From assembly GCF_001486505.1 (NCBI RefSeq), contig NZ_LN909066.1, positions 786,452 to 850,451 on the forward strand: a DNA stretch of 64,000 nucleotides, read 5' to 3'. Below, in pieces: positions 1 through 7,907 of this stretch (its first letter is position 1; each line of letters starts with the position of its first letter). The position numbers were made by a program, and so were the translations under genes. The notes under the pieces were generated by a model, which did no database searches, was not told where the DNA came from, and was given only the letters and a program-made list of their open reading frames with translations. Source of the DNA: Paenibacillus rubinfantis. Lineage in GTDB: Bacteria > Bacillota > Bacilli > Paenibacillales > Paenibacillaceae.

Positions 1-782
1 TCCTTATAGCTCTTTTCGCCAAAAACCTGGAAGACGATGCCGCCGTAATGAATTTTCTGCCAGTCGGTTGGGCCGTCGATATCATGGATGTAGAGATTGC
101 TGATGCGGAAGTAGTTCATGATTTGATCATCGCCGGCTTGGAGCAAATCAGCATTGATGGTAATGGACACCCCGTCCCGTACAACGGAATGTTCCTTTGC
201 AGACACGTCGATATCGGTGGCAAAATCATCATCATTGGACAACTCCAAGTTATGGATTTCCCAATACTGCTGATTCTGCAGCACAACGGCTCCCGTAAGG
301 CCCACCTTGGTTTTGTCCTTTTTGAAATCCCCATTTTCATAGCGGACAGGATTCTGTACATTGCCGTTAGTAGCGATATAAGGTTTTCCGTCCTTGGGAT
401 TGCCGTACATGTCGATCACGATAGGTTTGCCCTTCACCCCCGATCCCTTGGGCCAAAGCTGCTGGTCATACCAGGTTTCACCGGCCTTCAGCAAAATGCG
501 GTCACCGGGCTTAAACACAGTTTCGTTGGCTTTTTGCAGTGTTTTCCATGGTCTCTTCTTGGAAGTCCCGTTGTTGGCATCGTTCCCTAACGTGGCATCG
601 ATGTAGTAGTCGGTTCCTTTGTAGGGATTCTGCCGGTTCCCCGCCGCTTGCGCCTCGGTGACCACCTGGGCGGCTGAGTTGGGACTAGTCCCAGAAGCGC
701 TGGCCACCGGGGGCAGCAAAGAGATCACCATGGCAACCAACGTTAGAGCTACCCAAGCAACCCGACTTTTCTTCACGTACAT
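1..782 (-). CDS. Secreted right-handed parallel beta-helix protein (N-terminal part)
   Basis: The frame is open from the ATG at 782 to the window edge, giving the first 260 residues. Residues 1-30 are a classic signal peptide (MYVKKSR, hydrophobic core, ASA-like cleavage site). The mature part begins with YYIDATLGNDANNGTSKKRPW, the opening seen in secreted beta-helix proteins and polysaccharide lyases, followed by WKTLQKAN and short Gly/Asn-rich turns. A GGGAGG ribosome site lies just upstream of 782. It is probably an extracellular polysaccharide-binding or polysaccharide-cleaving protein. The catalytic part is outside the window, so the substrate cannot be named. It lies downstream of a PpiC-like foldase gene, which may help fold it outside the membrane (inference). 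Confidence 0.8.
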   Translation of the reverse strand, partial: MYVKKSRVAWVALTLVAMVISLLPPVASASGTSPNSAAQVVTEAQAAGNRQNPYKGTDYYIDATLGNDANNGTSKKRPWKTLQKANETVFKPGDRILLKAGETWYDQQLWPKGSGVKGKPIVIDMYGNPKDGKPYIATNGNVQNPVRYENGDFKKDKTKVGLTGAVVLQNQQYWEIHNLELSNDDDFATDIDVSAKEHSVVRDGVSITINADLLQAGDDQIMNYFRISNLYIHDIDGPTDWQKIHYGGIVFQVFGEKSYK

Positions 783-834
783 AAACTCCCTCCCATACCT
801 TCAAAATGGATTTGGCTTTCAGGTTAGCTGCAGA

Positions 835-1923
835 TCAGGTCCCCGGGATCGTGACCTCGGCCAGTTTTGCCCGGTTCACTTGGAGCGGAAGTTCACTTTG
901 ATATTGCTCGACATATGCTTCAAACCGTTCCTCTAGCATTTGCTGCCTGATCTGATAGTCATAGGTTTGCAATGCTTTCTGCTTGTCGACCTTGACTTCC
1001 TCCAAACGGTAAACGGCGAACCCTTCGCGAGTCTCAACCGGGGAGGTCAGCTCGCCGGGGTGCAAGCCTCTCAACTGGGAAACCACCTGATAACTAGGCG
1101 AATTCAAATTCGCACTGCTCTCTTCCGCCAGCAACTCCGTTTGTAGGATGGCTCCGGTAAACCGGCCCGCCATCTCCTCCAATGTGGCATTTTTCGCAGC
1201 AAGCTTCGTTATGACGCCAGCAGCCTCTTTCTTCCCTTCTTGGGAAACGGGCACGGTCAACTTCGCAACCTTATATTGCGTCGCCATCGCAGCCCACTCC
1301 GAGGCATGTGCTTCATAATAGCTCTCGACATCCCCCCTTTCCAGGTAAAGCAGGTCTTCTGGATGTTGACTCAGTTTCTGTTTCAAGCCTGATTCCAGAG
1401 AAACCAGCATATGCGCATAATAAGACTCCAAGGTAAACCGGACGAGACCGTAGACAACTTCTCCGCGTTGAACGGCGGCTTGCCGTTCGCGGTTTTCCGC
1501 TTCCATCGAGGCAGTCAGCCCGGAGAAATCCACGGTGTCCAACAAACCGTGCGTCCGAGCTAAAATCATGACCACCTTGTCCCGAACGGCTTGCTCCAAC
1601 GCCCGCTCCTGCAGCACGCCCAGCGGGGGGAGGTCCCCAACCGGCTTGGTCCAATCGCCTTTCCCCAGCGTCACCTGGGATTTCACGCGGAACTCGTTCT
1701 CGACGGATGGCTTCAGCCGCTCCATATGAAACGCAACCTCCTGGTCCGTAATCGCGTATCCGCCGAGCTCGGCCACTTGCTCGTCGGAGGTTCTCGCCAG
1801 CATATAACCGCTAAGCAGTACACCGGCCAAGAGAAGGAAACCGATCAACAGCCACCCCCTTACCCATCCCTTGCGCTTCTTGCTTGTCCCTGTCCTTGTC
1901 GCTGTCCTTGTCCGTGTGCGCAT
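835..1923 (-). CDS. Membrane-anchored PpiC/SurA-like peptidyl-prolyl isomerase
   Basis: This 362-residue protein has a very basic N-terminus made of Arg-Thr repeats (residues 2-13), one membrane segment at about 24-43, and a long extracellular part. Residues 215-330 resemble a PpiC/parvulin domain, including the typical end PGELTSPVETREGFAVYRLEE. The upstream helical part resembles the SurA/PrsA N-terminal chaperone region. PrsA-type proteins help secreted enzymes fold on the outer face of the membrane. There is no lipobox cysteine, so the anchor is the transmembrane helix. The gene is followed after 52 bases by the secreted beta-helix protein, a plausible client. Isomerase activity is inferred; it could act only as a chaperone. 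Confidence 0.72.
   Translation of the reverse strand: MRTRTRTATRTGTSKKRKGWVRGWLLIGFLLLAGVLLSGYMLARTSDEQVAELGGYAITDQEVAFHMERLKPSVENEFRVKSQVTLGKGDWTKPVGDLPPLGVLQERALEQAVRDKVVMILARTHGLLDTVDFSGLTASMEAENRERQAAVQRGEVVYGLVRFTLESYYAHMLVSLESGLKQKLSQHPEDLLYLERGDVESYYEAHASEWAAMATQYKVAKLTVPVSQEGKKEAAGVITKLAAKNATLEEMAGRFTGAILQTELLAEESSANLNSPSYQVVSQLRGLHPGELTSPVETREGFAVYRLEEVKVDKQKALQTYDYQIRQQMLEERFEAYVEQYQSELPLQVNRAKLAEVTIPGT
1882..1917 (-). repeat. Hexanucleotide repeat encoding an Arg-Thr tract
   Basis: Six consecutive 6-base units close to CCTTGT on the plus strand (1882-1917) encode the Arg-Thr repeats at the N-terminus of the PpiC-like protein. Two units are exact and the others differ at one or two bases. 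Because the unit is six bases long, gain or loss of units would change the length of the cytoplasmic tail without shifting the frame. Confidence 0.75.
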
Positions 1924-1980
1924 CGCCTCACCTCCGCTAGATGTTCAGAGTTTGGACTCATCCGGTTGTTCTAGAGTCAA

Positions 1981-2171
1981 ACTAACTGGATTTCCGGCTG
2001 CTAATTTCGCGGATACGGTTCATTTTCGAAAGTTAACTGGAAAATCTACCGTTAATTCGACGATAACCCTCCAGGAATGCTGAAACCCAAGAAATTAACG
2101 TTAGAAAATCCAGCTATTGAAGCTCTAGTCCGCGAATTTGGCGAAATTAACGTTACTTATTCCAGTTAGCT
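1981..2171. repeat. Imperfect ~190-bp palindrome built from four copies of one motif
   Basis: The 287-base gap between the GH29 and PpiC-like genes holds no gene. It holds a large imperfect inverted repeat. CTAACTGGA at 1982-1990 is mirrored by TCCAGTTAG at 2161-2169. Each arm holds two copies of a motif like AACTGGATTT-N-CGTTAATTTCG: copies start near 1983 and 2033 in one direction and near 2169 and 2117 in the other. GAAATTAACGTTA occurs exactly twice, at 2091-2103 and 2143-2155. It could form a long cruciform or RNA hairpin and resembles a genome-wide intergenic repeat. It has no coding capacity. Confidence 0.7.
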
Positions 2172-2210
2172 CCTTAACCTAACCGCCTGCCAACCTACCT
2201 CCTGGCTCTG

Positions 2211-3671
2211 CTACTCTCCGATGTGCGAAAGTCGCAGGGCCGCCAAGGTCGGGTACCCCCGATATTGCTTAAACACAACCTTCACCCGCTGAGCTGTCAT
2301 TAACGGGAGCGTGATGATTTTCTTGTAGCCGATCATCGAGCCCTCCCCAATCAAGCGCCATTCGCCGGAGTCCCCGGACACCACATTCCGCTCGTCCCCG
2401 CCTCGTTCCGACGCCCACAGCTCAAACGCCTCCACCCGCTGGCCGTGTTCAATGTGCTCCTGCAAAATAACCGCGTTAAATGCCCTCGCCTCCGGTAAAA
2501 CGATTTGTACCCAAGGCTCAACATCCGACGCTGACGGCCTCCAGCCGCGACCCAATACGGTCTCGGCAAGACCTTCGGCCGTTTCCTCCCGGGAAGCAGC
2601 ACTCGACCCCCTCCATACGGCTCCCTCGTTCAGCCTTGGATCATTTAGTTCCTGAATCCGGCGTCCCAACCCGGCCAGAACTTCACGATCCGGTGCTGCA
2701 ATCCCCCCGTCCGGGTTGGGCGGAACGTTGAGCAGGAACATAGCATTGCCGCCAACGGACTTCAAGTAGATGTCAAACAACTCGCGGTCGCTCCGCACTT
2801 GCCCATCCTCTTCGGGATGGTAGAACCAACCGGGCCGGATGGACGTATTCACTTCAGCCGGATACCACACCCATTCCCCGCCATACCGAGCCATCGCTTC
2901 CCGACTACCCAGATCCTCTTCCATGGAGTTGATCGAACGAGCGAAGGTGGGGTCATCGGTTTGTTGCGATTTTTCCGCCGTTTTCTCCGCATCTTGCAAT
3001 GCCCGGGGTACGACGCTCCACTCTTCCCGCCGCGTATGCCCCGCCTCGTTGCCTACCCAGCGGATATCCGGACCGCATACGCTGATCACGCATGGCGGCT
3101 GCAGCCTCCGAATCGTCTCATAATAACGGTCCCAATCGTACTGTTGTCGCTTGCCGGAAGGGCTTTCTCCGTTTGCGCCGTCCAGCCAGACACAGCTAAT
3201 CTCGCCGTATTGAGTGAGCAGCTCCGTCAGTTGATTTACGTAAAAATCGTCATACGCCGCCCCTTCCCCGTAACTTGCTTCGGTCCGATCCCAAGGGGAC
3301 AGATACACTCCGAATTTAAGCCCGGCCTTGTGACAGGCTTCCGCAACATCGCGGACCAAATCCCCCTTACCGCCTTTCCACGGGCTGGATGCGACGGAAT
3401 GCTTCGTGTACCGGCTGGGCCAAAGGCAGAAGCCATCATGATGCTTGCAGGTCAGAATGACGGCCTTCATCCCGGCCTGTTTCAAGATCGCCACCCATTC
3501 CTCGGCATCTAGATGCTTGGGATCAAACAGGACCGGGTCCTCGTGCCCCATTCCCCACTCCCTGTCGGTCATCGTGTTCATCCCGAAGTGAATAAACCCA
3601 TAAAACTCTAGCTTTTGCCATTGCAGCTGCCTTGTTGAAGGTCTGATGCCAAAAATTTCGTCCATGTTCAT
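2211..3671 (-). CDS. Alpha-L-fucosidase, GH29
   Basis: This 486-residue protein hydrolyses terminal alpha-L-fucose with retention of configuration. The TIM barrel starts at once (LEFYGFIHFGMNT) and carries the family's CKHHDGFCLW at 76-84. EISCVWLDGANG has the predicted nucleophile Asp164. The C-terminal part (about 340-486) looks like a beta-sandwich of the F5/8 type. There is no signal peptide, so it acts in the cytoplasm on imported oligosaccharides. The ATG at 3671 is chosen over 3665 because GGA of the ribosome site is 11 bases upstream. It is the last gene of the GH112/importer operon and suggests that the imported glycan is fucosylated. Confidence 0.9.
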   Translation of the reverse strand: MNMDEIFGIRPSTRQLQWQKLEFYGFIHFGMNTMTDREWGMGHEDPVLFDPKHLDAEEWVAILKQAGMKAVILTCKHHDGFCLWPSRYTKHSVASSPWKGGKGDLVRDVAEACHKAGLKFGVYLSPWDRTEASYGEGAAYDDFYVNQLTELLTQYGEISCVWLDGANGESPSGKRQQYDWDRYYETIRRLQPPCVISVCGPDIRWVGNEAGHTRREEWSVVPRALQDAEKTAEKSQQTDDPTFARSINSMEEDLGSREAMARYGGEWVWYPAEVNTSIRPGWFYHPEEDGQVRSDRELFDIYLKSVGGNAMFLLNVPPNPDGGIAAPDREVLAGLGRRIQELNDPRLNEGAVWRGSSAASREETAEGLAETVLGRGWRPSASDVEPWVQIVLPEARAFNAVILQEHIEHGQRVEAFELWASERGGDERNVVSGDSGEWRLIGEGSMIGYKKIITLPLMTAQRVKVVFKQYRGYPTLAALRLSHIGE

Positions 3672-3711
3672 CCAAGAAGTAATCCTTTCTCGTCTCCGCG
3701 TCGTTCGCGGG

Positions 3712-3873
3712 CTATTGATATTTGCGGTTATATTCGTAAAGCAGTCCGATCAACCCTGCCAATCCAATGAACATGAAACCAAGGTTTACGTAACTTGTTC
3801 CATGATCATGTCCATACACAACCAGACACACGCAGATGATCAATCCTAGCAACCGTAAAATGATCCCTATCAT
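3712..3873 (-). CDS. Small two-helix membrane protein, translationally coupled to GH112
   Basis: A 53-residue frame starts MIGIILRLLGL and ends YEYNRKYQ. It has two hydrophobic stretches (about 2-20 and 29-45) separated by a short loop HDHGTSY and ends in a basic tail. Its ATG (3873-3871) overlaps the TGA of the GH112 gene in an ATGA, so it is very likely translated by coupling. A codon-by-codon reading shows no stop before 3712. The function is unknown. It may belong to the small uncharacterised membrane proteins (DUF6903-like) found near sugar-use genes in Paenibacillaceae, but that assignment is from memory and weak. Confidence 0.7.
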   Translation of the reverse strand: MIGIILRLLGLIICVCLVVYGHDHGTSYVNLGFMFIGLAGLIGLLYEYNRKYQ

Positions 3874-6047
3874 GACTTAACGCCCTCACTCTTTTGCTTC
3901 CACACGATCTCGCTTGGGCCTAGCTTCACCATAGTAGTGTTCCCTTCCCCATCGTACACGACCGTGGTTTGCGATGCGTTGCTATTGTTGACGACCGCAT
4001 ACACCCCTTGCTCCGGATAAGCGTGCACCTCACAATCCACGTTATCCGCATACCATCGTTTCAACTCCGTCTCCTTGCCGGTTGCAAAGTACAGGCAACG
4101 CAGGAGCAGCCGCGCATTTCCCGGGGAATATGGAAGTCCGGCAAGATATACCGCACGCCCCGAGCCTGGGCGATTCGCGGCCAAATGCACCTCCCCGTTT
4201 GAATACTCGAGAATCTCGACGCTTTCATGTAACGCATAGACGTGGTTTGTCGTTTCCCCGAAATCAAAACCCTTATGATCCGCCGTAATAAAATGCTCCT
4301 CGACGGGACGGTCGAAGTATTTGTCCGTAGACACGCTGAATCCCAGCTCCTTCTCCACTCCAAAGCAATCGGCCAATTGAAAAAAACGCCCCTGATGCTG
4401 CACCGCCGAAGGTTCGCCTACACCAATCAATCCGCCGCCACCGTATATCCAGCGGCGAAGCATCTCGACCAGCCGTGCGTTCTTCCATACCTCACCGCCG
4501 GAAAAAGCCGTATACGCATCCCCGGCATTAATCACCACGTCGATCGACGGATCAATGCCGCGTTCGAGTACGTCATCAAAGCTGATAAATACGACATCCA
4601 CACTCATACCGCTTAAGGCTTCCAAGATCCCATAGTAGGAGTAAGCCTGTTTACTGTAGAGGCTGTGGGCAACGGTAAACGCCTGCCACGTCCGCAGCGC
4701 TCCCCACGAGTTCAAGATCGCCACCCTTAACCCCGAGTATGGCGTAGCCCCTCGGATATGCTCATGAATGTCGCGGAATTCATCGGTGATTTGCTCGACA
4801 TAGTCTACGAATTTCGGGAACTTGTAAGCCAAGCTCGGGTATCCCCCGTACCCCATGCGATCGATCGGTTTGCGCAGGATCGCACGCCGCGCCGCCAGCC
4901 AGTTCCGATTCGCTTCCACCACAGGATCGTTGCCGTCATGGAAGACGTCCGGGAAAAAGTAAGGCAGGAACCGCCCTTCCGTGTACTTCACATGCGGAAT
5001 ATCCGAGATCATCCGCAGTGTTGTACCGTCTCCCACACTCCCCACAACGGCGTCGAATCCAATCGATTCGAAGTGCGGCCCATAAGGCTCCGTACCGATC
5101 CATTGGTCGCCGAGGAACATCATCGCTTCCTTGCCGCTTTCATGCACCAGGTCGACCAGCTTCTTTGCTTCCGCAGCAACAAAGCGGGAGACATAGTCGA
5201 CGTAATCCAGATAAGCCGGTGACGGCCCCCGGAAGGAGCAGTTGTAATATCCTTGATCGACGAAATCTTCGGCGGTCAGGGCGTATCCTTTTTCTCGAGC
5301 AAAATCCTCAAGCATCGCTACCGACACGCTGGCACCATACCCAAACCAGTCCACAAACTTCTCCTGGGCCAGCTCGTTAAACACCAGCGTAAACTGATAA
5401 AACAACGTAGTGAAACGCACGACATCGCCTTCCGGATTGTCCTGGAGCCATTGCTTCATCGTCTCATGGATAAATGCATTCGAATGCGGCTGCTTCACGT
5501 CAAACGGAATCTCATGCGGCTTATCGCCCCAATCATTGGTGATGTGGTTATACATCTGAACCGGGTCCCATTGAATAAAAGCGAGGAAGGAAACTGTATA
5601 TTCATGCCACGGTACCGCATGGTCGATGATCACCGTATCGTCCTGCTGGCGAATTCGCCAATCAGAGGGGGGCAGCACCTCCCCAGTGGTTCGATCGATC
5701 ACTTGCCAATAACGATAAGGATCATGCAAATAATCGACGTCCAGTTGCTCCCGATAATAGGTGTTTAGCAACCCGATCTCCACCTTAACCGACGTGGCCA
5801 GCACAAATTCGCTCATCAAATAGATTTGCGGGCATTCCTCCATATGGCTTGCGCTAAACTCGTTATGTCCTCTGGACGGAAAATAAGCCGTATAAATCTT
5901 CGCGGGCAGCGCTTTGACGTCCGCATCTAGCCTCGTCCCGTCGCTGTCCCGGATTGCGTCCGCCCCCCACCTCTCCATCAACTCCTTCGTTTCCCGGACG
6001 AACCCTTCCTCGCTTGGGAGCGTCACTCTACCTTTCCGTTTAGCCAT
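3870..6047 (-). CDS. GH112 galactosyl phosphorylase (galacto-/lacto-N-biose or galactosyl-rhamnose phosphorylase)
   Basis: This 725-residue enzyme splits a beta-galactoside with phosphate, giving alpha-galactose 1-phosphate and the acceptor sugar. GRVTLPSEEGFVRETKELMERWG near the start and IRDSDGTRL at 32-40 are typical of GH112. Asp314 in LGDQWIGTEPYG matches the general acid of the Bifidobacterium enzyme (Asp313). The start is ATG 6047, with AGGAG upstream; the frame extends further upstream but that part overlaps a permease in another frame. GH112 members use galacto-N-biose, lacto-N-biose or galactosyl-beta-1,4-rhamnose, and the sequence alone does not decide which. No signal peptide: cytoplasmic. 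It follows its importer genes by 23 bases. Confidence 0.9.
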   Translation of the reverse strand: MAKRKGRVTLPSEEGFVRETKELMERWGADAIRDSDGTRLDADVKALPAKIYTAYFPSRGHNEFSASHMEECPQIYLMSEFVLATSVKVEIGLLNTYYREQLDVDYLHDPYRYWQVIDRTTGEVLPPSDWRIRQQDDTVIIDHAVPWHEYTVSFLAFIQWDPVQMYNHITNDWGDKPHEIPFDVKQPHSNAFIHETMKQWLQDNPEGDVVRFTTLFYQFTLVFNELAQEKFVDWFGYGASVSVAMLEDFAREKGYALTAEDFVDQGYYNCSFRGPSPAYLDYVDYVSRFVAAEAKKLVDLVHESGKEAMMFLGDQWIGTEPYGPHFESIGFDAVVGSVGDGTTLRMISDIPHVKYTEGRFLPYFFPDVFHDGNDPVVEANRNWLAARRAILRKPIDRMGYGGYPSLAYKFPKFVDYVEQITDEFRDIHEHIRGATPYSGLRVAILNSWGALRTWQAFTVAHSLYSKQAYSYYGILEALSGMSVDVVFISFDDVLERGIDPSIDVVINAGDAYTAFSGGEVWKNARLVEMLRRWIYGGGGLIGVGEPSAVQHQGRFFQLADCFGVEKELGFSVSTDKYFDRPVEEHFITADHKGFDFGETTNHVYALHESVEILEYSNGEVHLAANRPGSGRAVYLAGLPYSPGNARLLLRCLYFATGKETELKRWYADNVDCEVHAYPEQGVYAVVNNSNASQTTVVYDGEGNTTMVKLGPSEIVWKQKSEGVKS

Positions 6048-6070
6048 GCCTATCGTCTCCTCTCCCTCTG

Positions 6071-6934
6071 CTATTCTCTCGTTCCTCCGGCCGTCATGCC
6101 TTCCACTAATCGCCGCTGCACCAAAATGTACAGGATCAGGGCAGGAACCATCACGATCACCAGGCCGGCGTAAAGTCGTCCGTAGTTGGCGGCCGCTTTC
6201 TGGGCGGTCATCAGATTCAGCAAACCGACGGGAAGCGTCTTGTTGGGCCCCGGCAGCAGCGTCAACGCAATAATATAGTCGTTCCAAAAAGCCAGAAAGT
6301 TGAACAGGATCACCGTCACGATGCTGGGACGAGCCATCGGCGCCATAATGGACAACATCGTTCGAACATGTGAACAGCCGTCCATCGCCGCCGCCTCCTC
6401 GAACACCTCGGGAATGGTCTGAAAATACCCGGACAACAAATAAATCGTAAACGGGATGGCCGTTGCGGCGTAAACCAGCGATAATACCGCCAGATTGTCG
6501 ATGAGCAGTCCGTCCGGGAACCAGCCTCCGAGCCATCGATCTCCGTCCAGCAGCATCAAAAAGATCGGGACCACGATGTAGTTGACGTTGATGAACAAGC
6601 CGCCCATAAACAGAAGATGTAGAATCTGGCGGCCCCGGAATCGGTAGCGCGCCAAAACATAAGCCGCAGGTACGGCGACAACCAGCAGGATCGCCAATCC
6701 AAGGACGGTGGTGAATAGCGAGTTCAGCAGATACGACCCCATATGGGCGTCGGTAAACGCATCAAAATAGTTTTGCAGGTAAACGCCTGCCGGCAGTCCC
6801 CATGGATCTCCGTAAAATTCGGATTTTTGCTTCACCGAAGCGAGCAGCACCCAAATCATCGGGACCACGATAGACAAGGCGAGCAGGGTCAGGATGACAT
6901 AGATGAACCATTTGTAGGTTTTGTCGGATTTCAT
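6071..6934 (-). CDS. Carbohydrate ABC importer permease, MalG type
   Basis: This 287-residue protein has six predicted membrane helices. Its EAA loop reads EEAAAMDGCSHVRTMLSIMAPMARP and would contact the ATPase. The end VEGMTAGGTRE resembles the C-terminus of MalG/AraQ-like permeases. It pairs with the upstream MalF-like permease and the lipoprotein at 7908-9233. No ATPase gene is present in the operon, so the importer probably uses a shared ATPase of the MsmX type encoded elsewhere, as is common in Firmicutes. The expected substrate is the galactoside split by the downstream GH112 enzyme. Confidence 0.92.
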   Translation of the reverse strand: MKSDKTYKWFIYVILTLLALSIVVPMIWVLLASVKQKSEFYGDPWGLPAGVYLQNYFDAFTDAHMGSYLLNSLFTTVLGLAILLVVAVPAAYVLARYRFRGRQILHLLFMGGLFINVNYIVVPIFLMLLDGDRWLGGWFPDGLLIDNLAVLSLVYAATAIPFTIYLLSGYFQTIPEVFEEAAAMDGCSHVRTMLSIMAPMARPSIVTVILFNFLAFWNDYIIALTLLPGPNKTLPVGLLNLMTAQKAAANYGRLYAGLVIVMVPALILYILVQRRLVEGMTAGGTRE

Positions 6935-6977
6935 CGGTCCTCCGCCAGCTCCTCCCTATTTTACTGTTGAGCTTGCA

Positions 6978-7868
6978 CTAGAATTGAAGGGGTTCCCGTT
7001 TCGTCGCCCGGCTGACCAACAGCGACAACCCAAACGAGAACAGGAACACGACCGAACCGATCGCCATCCCGTACCCGTAGGAGGAATTCGTATAGGCCTG
7101 TTTGTACATATAGTTCAGGAATACCTCGGTCGCTCCGTCCGGACCGCCGTTTGTCATCGCTTTAATCAGGGTGAAGCTTAAATTAATCGAGCTGATAATG
7201 AAGAAGGTCAGCGTATTTCTTAAGTTCTGCCAAATCAGGGGCAGCGTGATCGAGAAAAACTGCCGCACCTTCCCGCTTCCTTCCAGCGCCGAGGCTTCAT
7301 AGAAACTCTCTGGGATGCTGGACATACTGGCCATATACATCACCATGTAGTAACCCACCGACTGCCAGATCATCGCTCCGGCGATGCTATAAATGACGAG
7401 GCCTTGATCCCCCAGCCACATGCGCTGCAGAACATCTAACCGGAGCATGCCCAGCAATCCGTTCAATAACCCTTGCTCCGCATCGTATATCGCTGAGAAG
7501 ATAGCCGCGATGACCACAACCGATAGAATGTTAGGGATGTAAAAGACAACCCGATACAAGTCCTTTCCCTTGACGTTTTCCCGCGTCATCACCGCCGCGA
7601 ACAGAAGCGCCATCGACATCGTCAGGATCGTCACGATCACCAGCAGCAGCACGGTATTCTGAAACGACTTCACGAACACCTCATCGTCCAGAAGAATGCG
7701 GAAGTTGCTGAAGCCTACAAACTGTTTTTCCGCCGAAAAGCCGCTCCACTTGTACACCGACATCCGGAATACGTTAAACGTAGGAATAAGCATAAAGAGA
7801 ACAAAGAGTACGAATGCCGGGGTGATGCACAGCCAAATGAAGCGAATACGTCCATGATTTCGGTTCAC
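6978..7868 (-). CDS. Carbohydrate ABC importer permease, MalF/UgpA type
   Basis: This 296-residue permease has six predicted helices. Its EAA loop is YEASALEGSGKVRQFFSITLPLIWQ, followed by the usual segment ending in NGGPDGATEVFLNYMY. It forms the channel with the MalG-type partner encoded 43 bases downstream. The start is a GTG at 7868, preceded by a purine-rich GGGTGAGAAG site. It lies 39 bases after the binding-protein gene in the same operon. Confidence 0.92.
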   Translation of the reverse strand: MNRNHGRIRFIWLCITPAFVLFVLFMLIPTFNVFRMSVYKWSGFSAEKQFVGFSNFRILLDDEVFVKSFQNTVLLLVIVTILTMSMALLFAAVMTRENVKGKDLYRVVFYIPNILSVVVIAAIFSAIYDAEQGLLNGLLGMLRLDVLQRMWLGDQGLVIYSIAGAMIWQSVGYYMVMYMASMSSIPESFYEASALEGSGKVRQFFSITLPLIWQNLRNTLTFFIISSINLSFTLIKAMTNGGPDGATEVFLNYMYKQAYTNSSYGYGMAIGSVVFLFSFGLSLLVSRATKREPLQF

Positions 7869-7907
7869 CTTCTCACCCGCTTCCTGCAGGGAATCTCCTC
7901 CGCTTGG

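Noticed and set aside
48..590. Open frame of 180 codons on the plus strand
   Set aside because: It lies opposite the secreted beta-helix protein, which has a signal peptide, family motif and ribosome site; the plus-strand translation has none.
6048..6536. 163-codon upstream extension of the GH112 gene
   Set aside because: It overlaps the permease gene in another frame, its translation is Arg/Gly-rich with no family match, and AGGAG sits right before ATG 6047.
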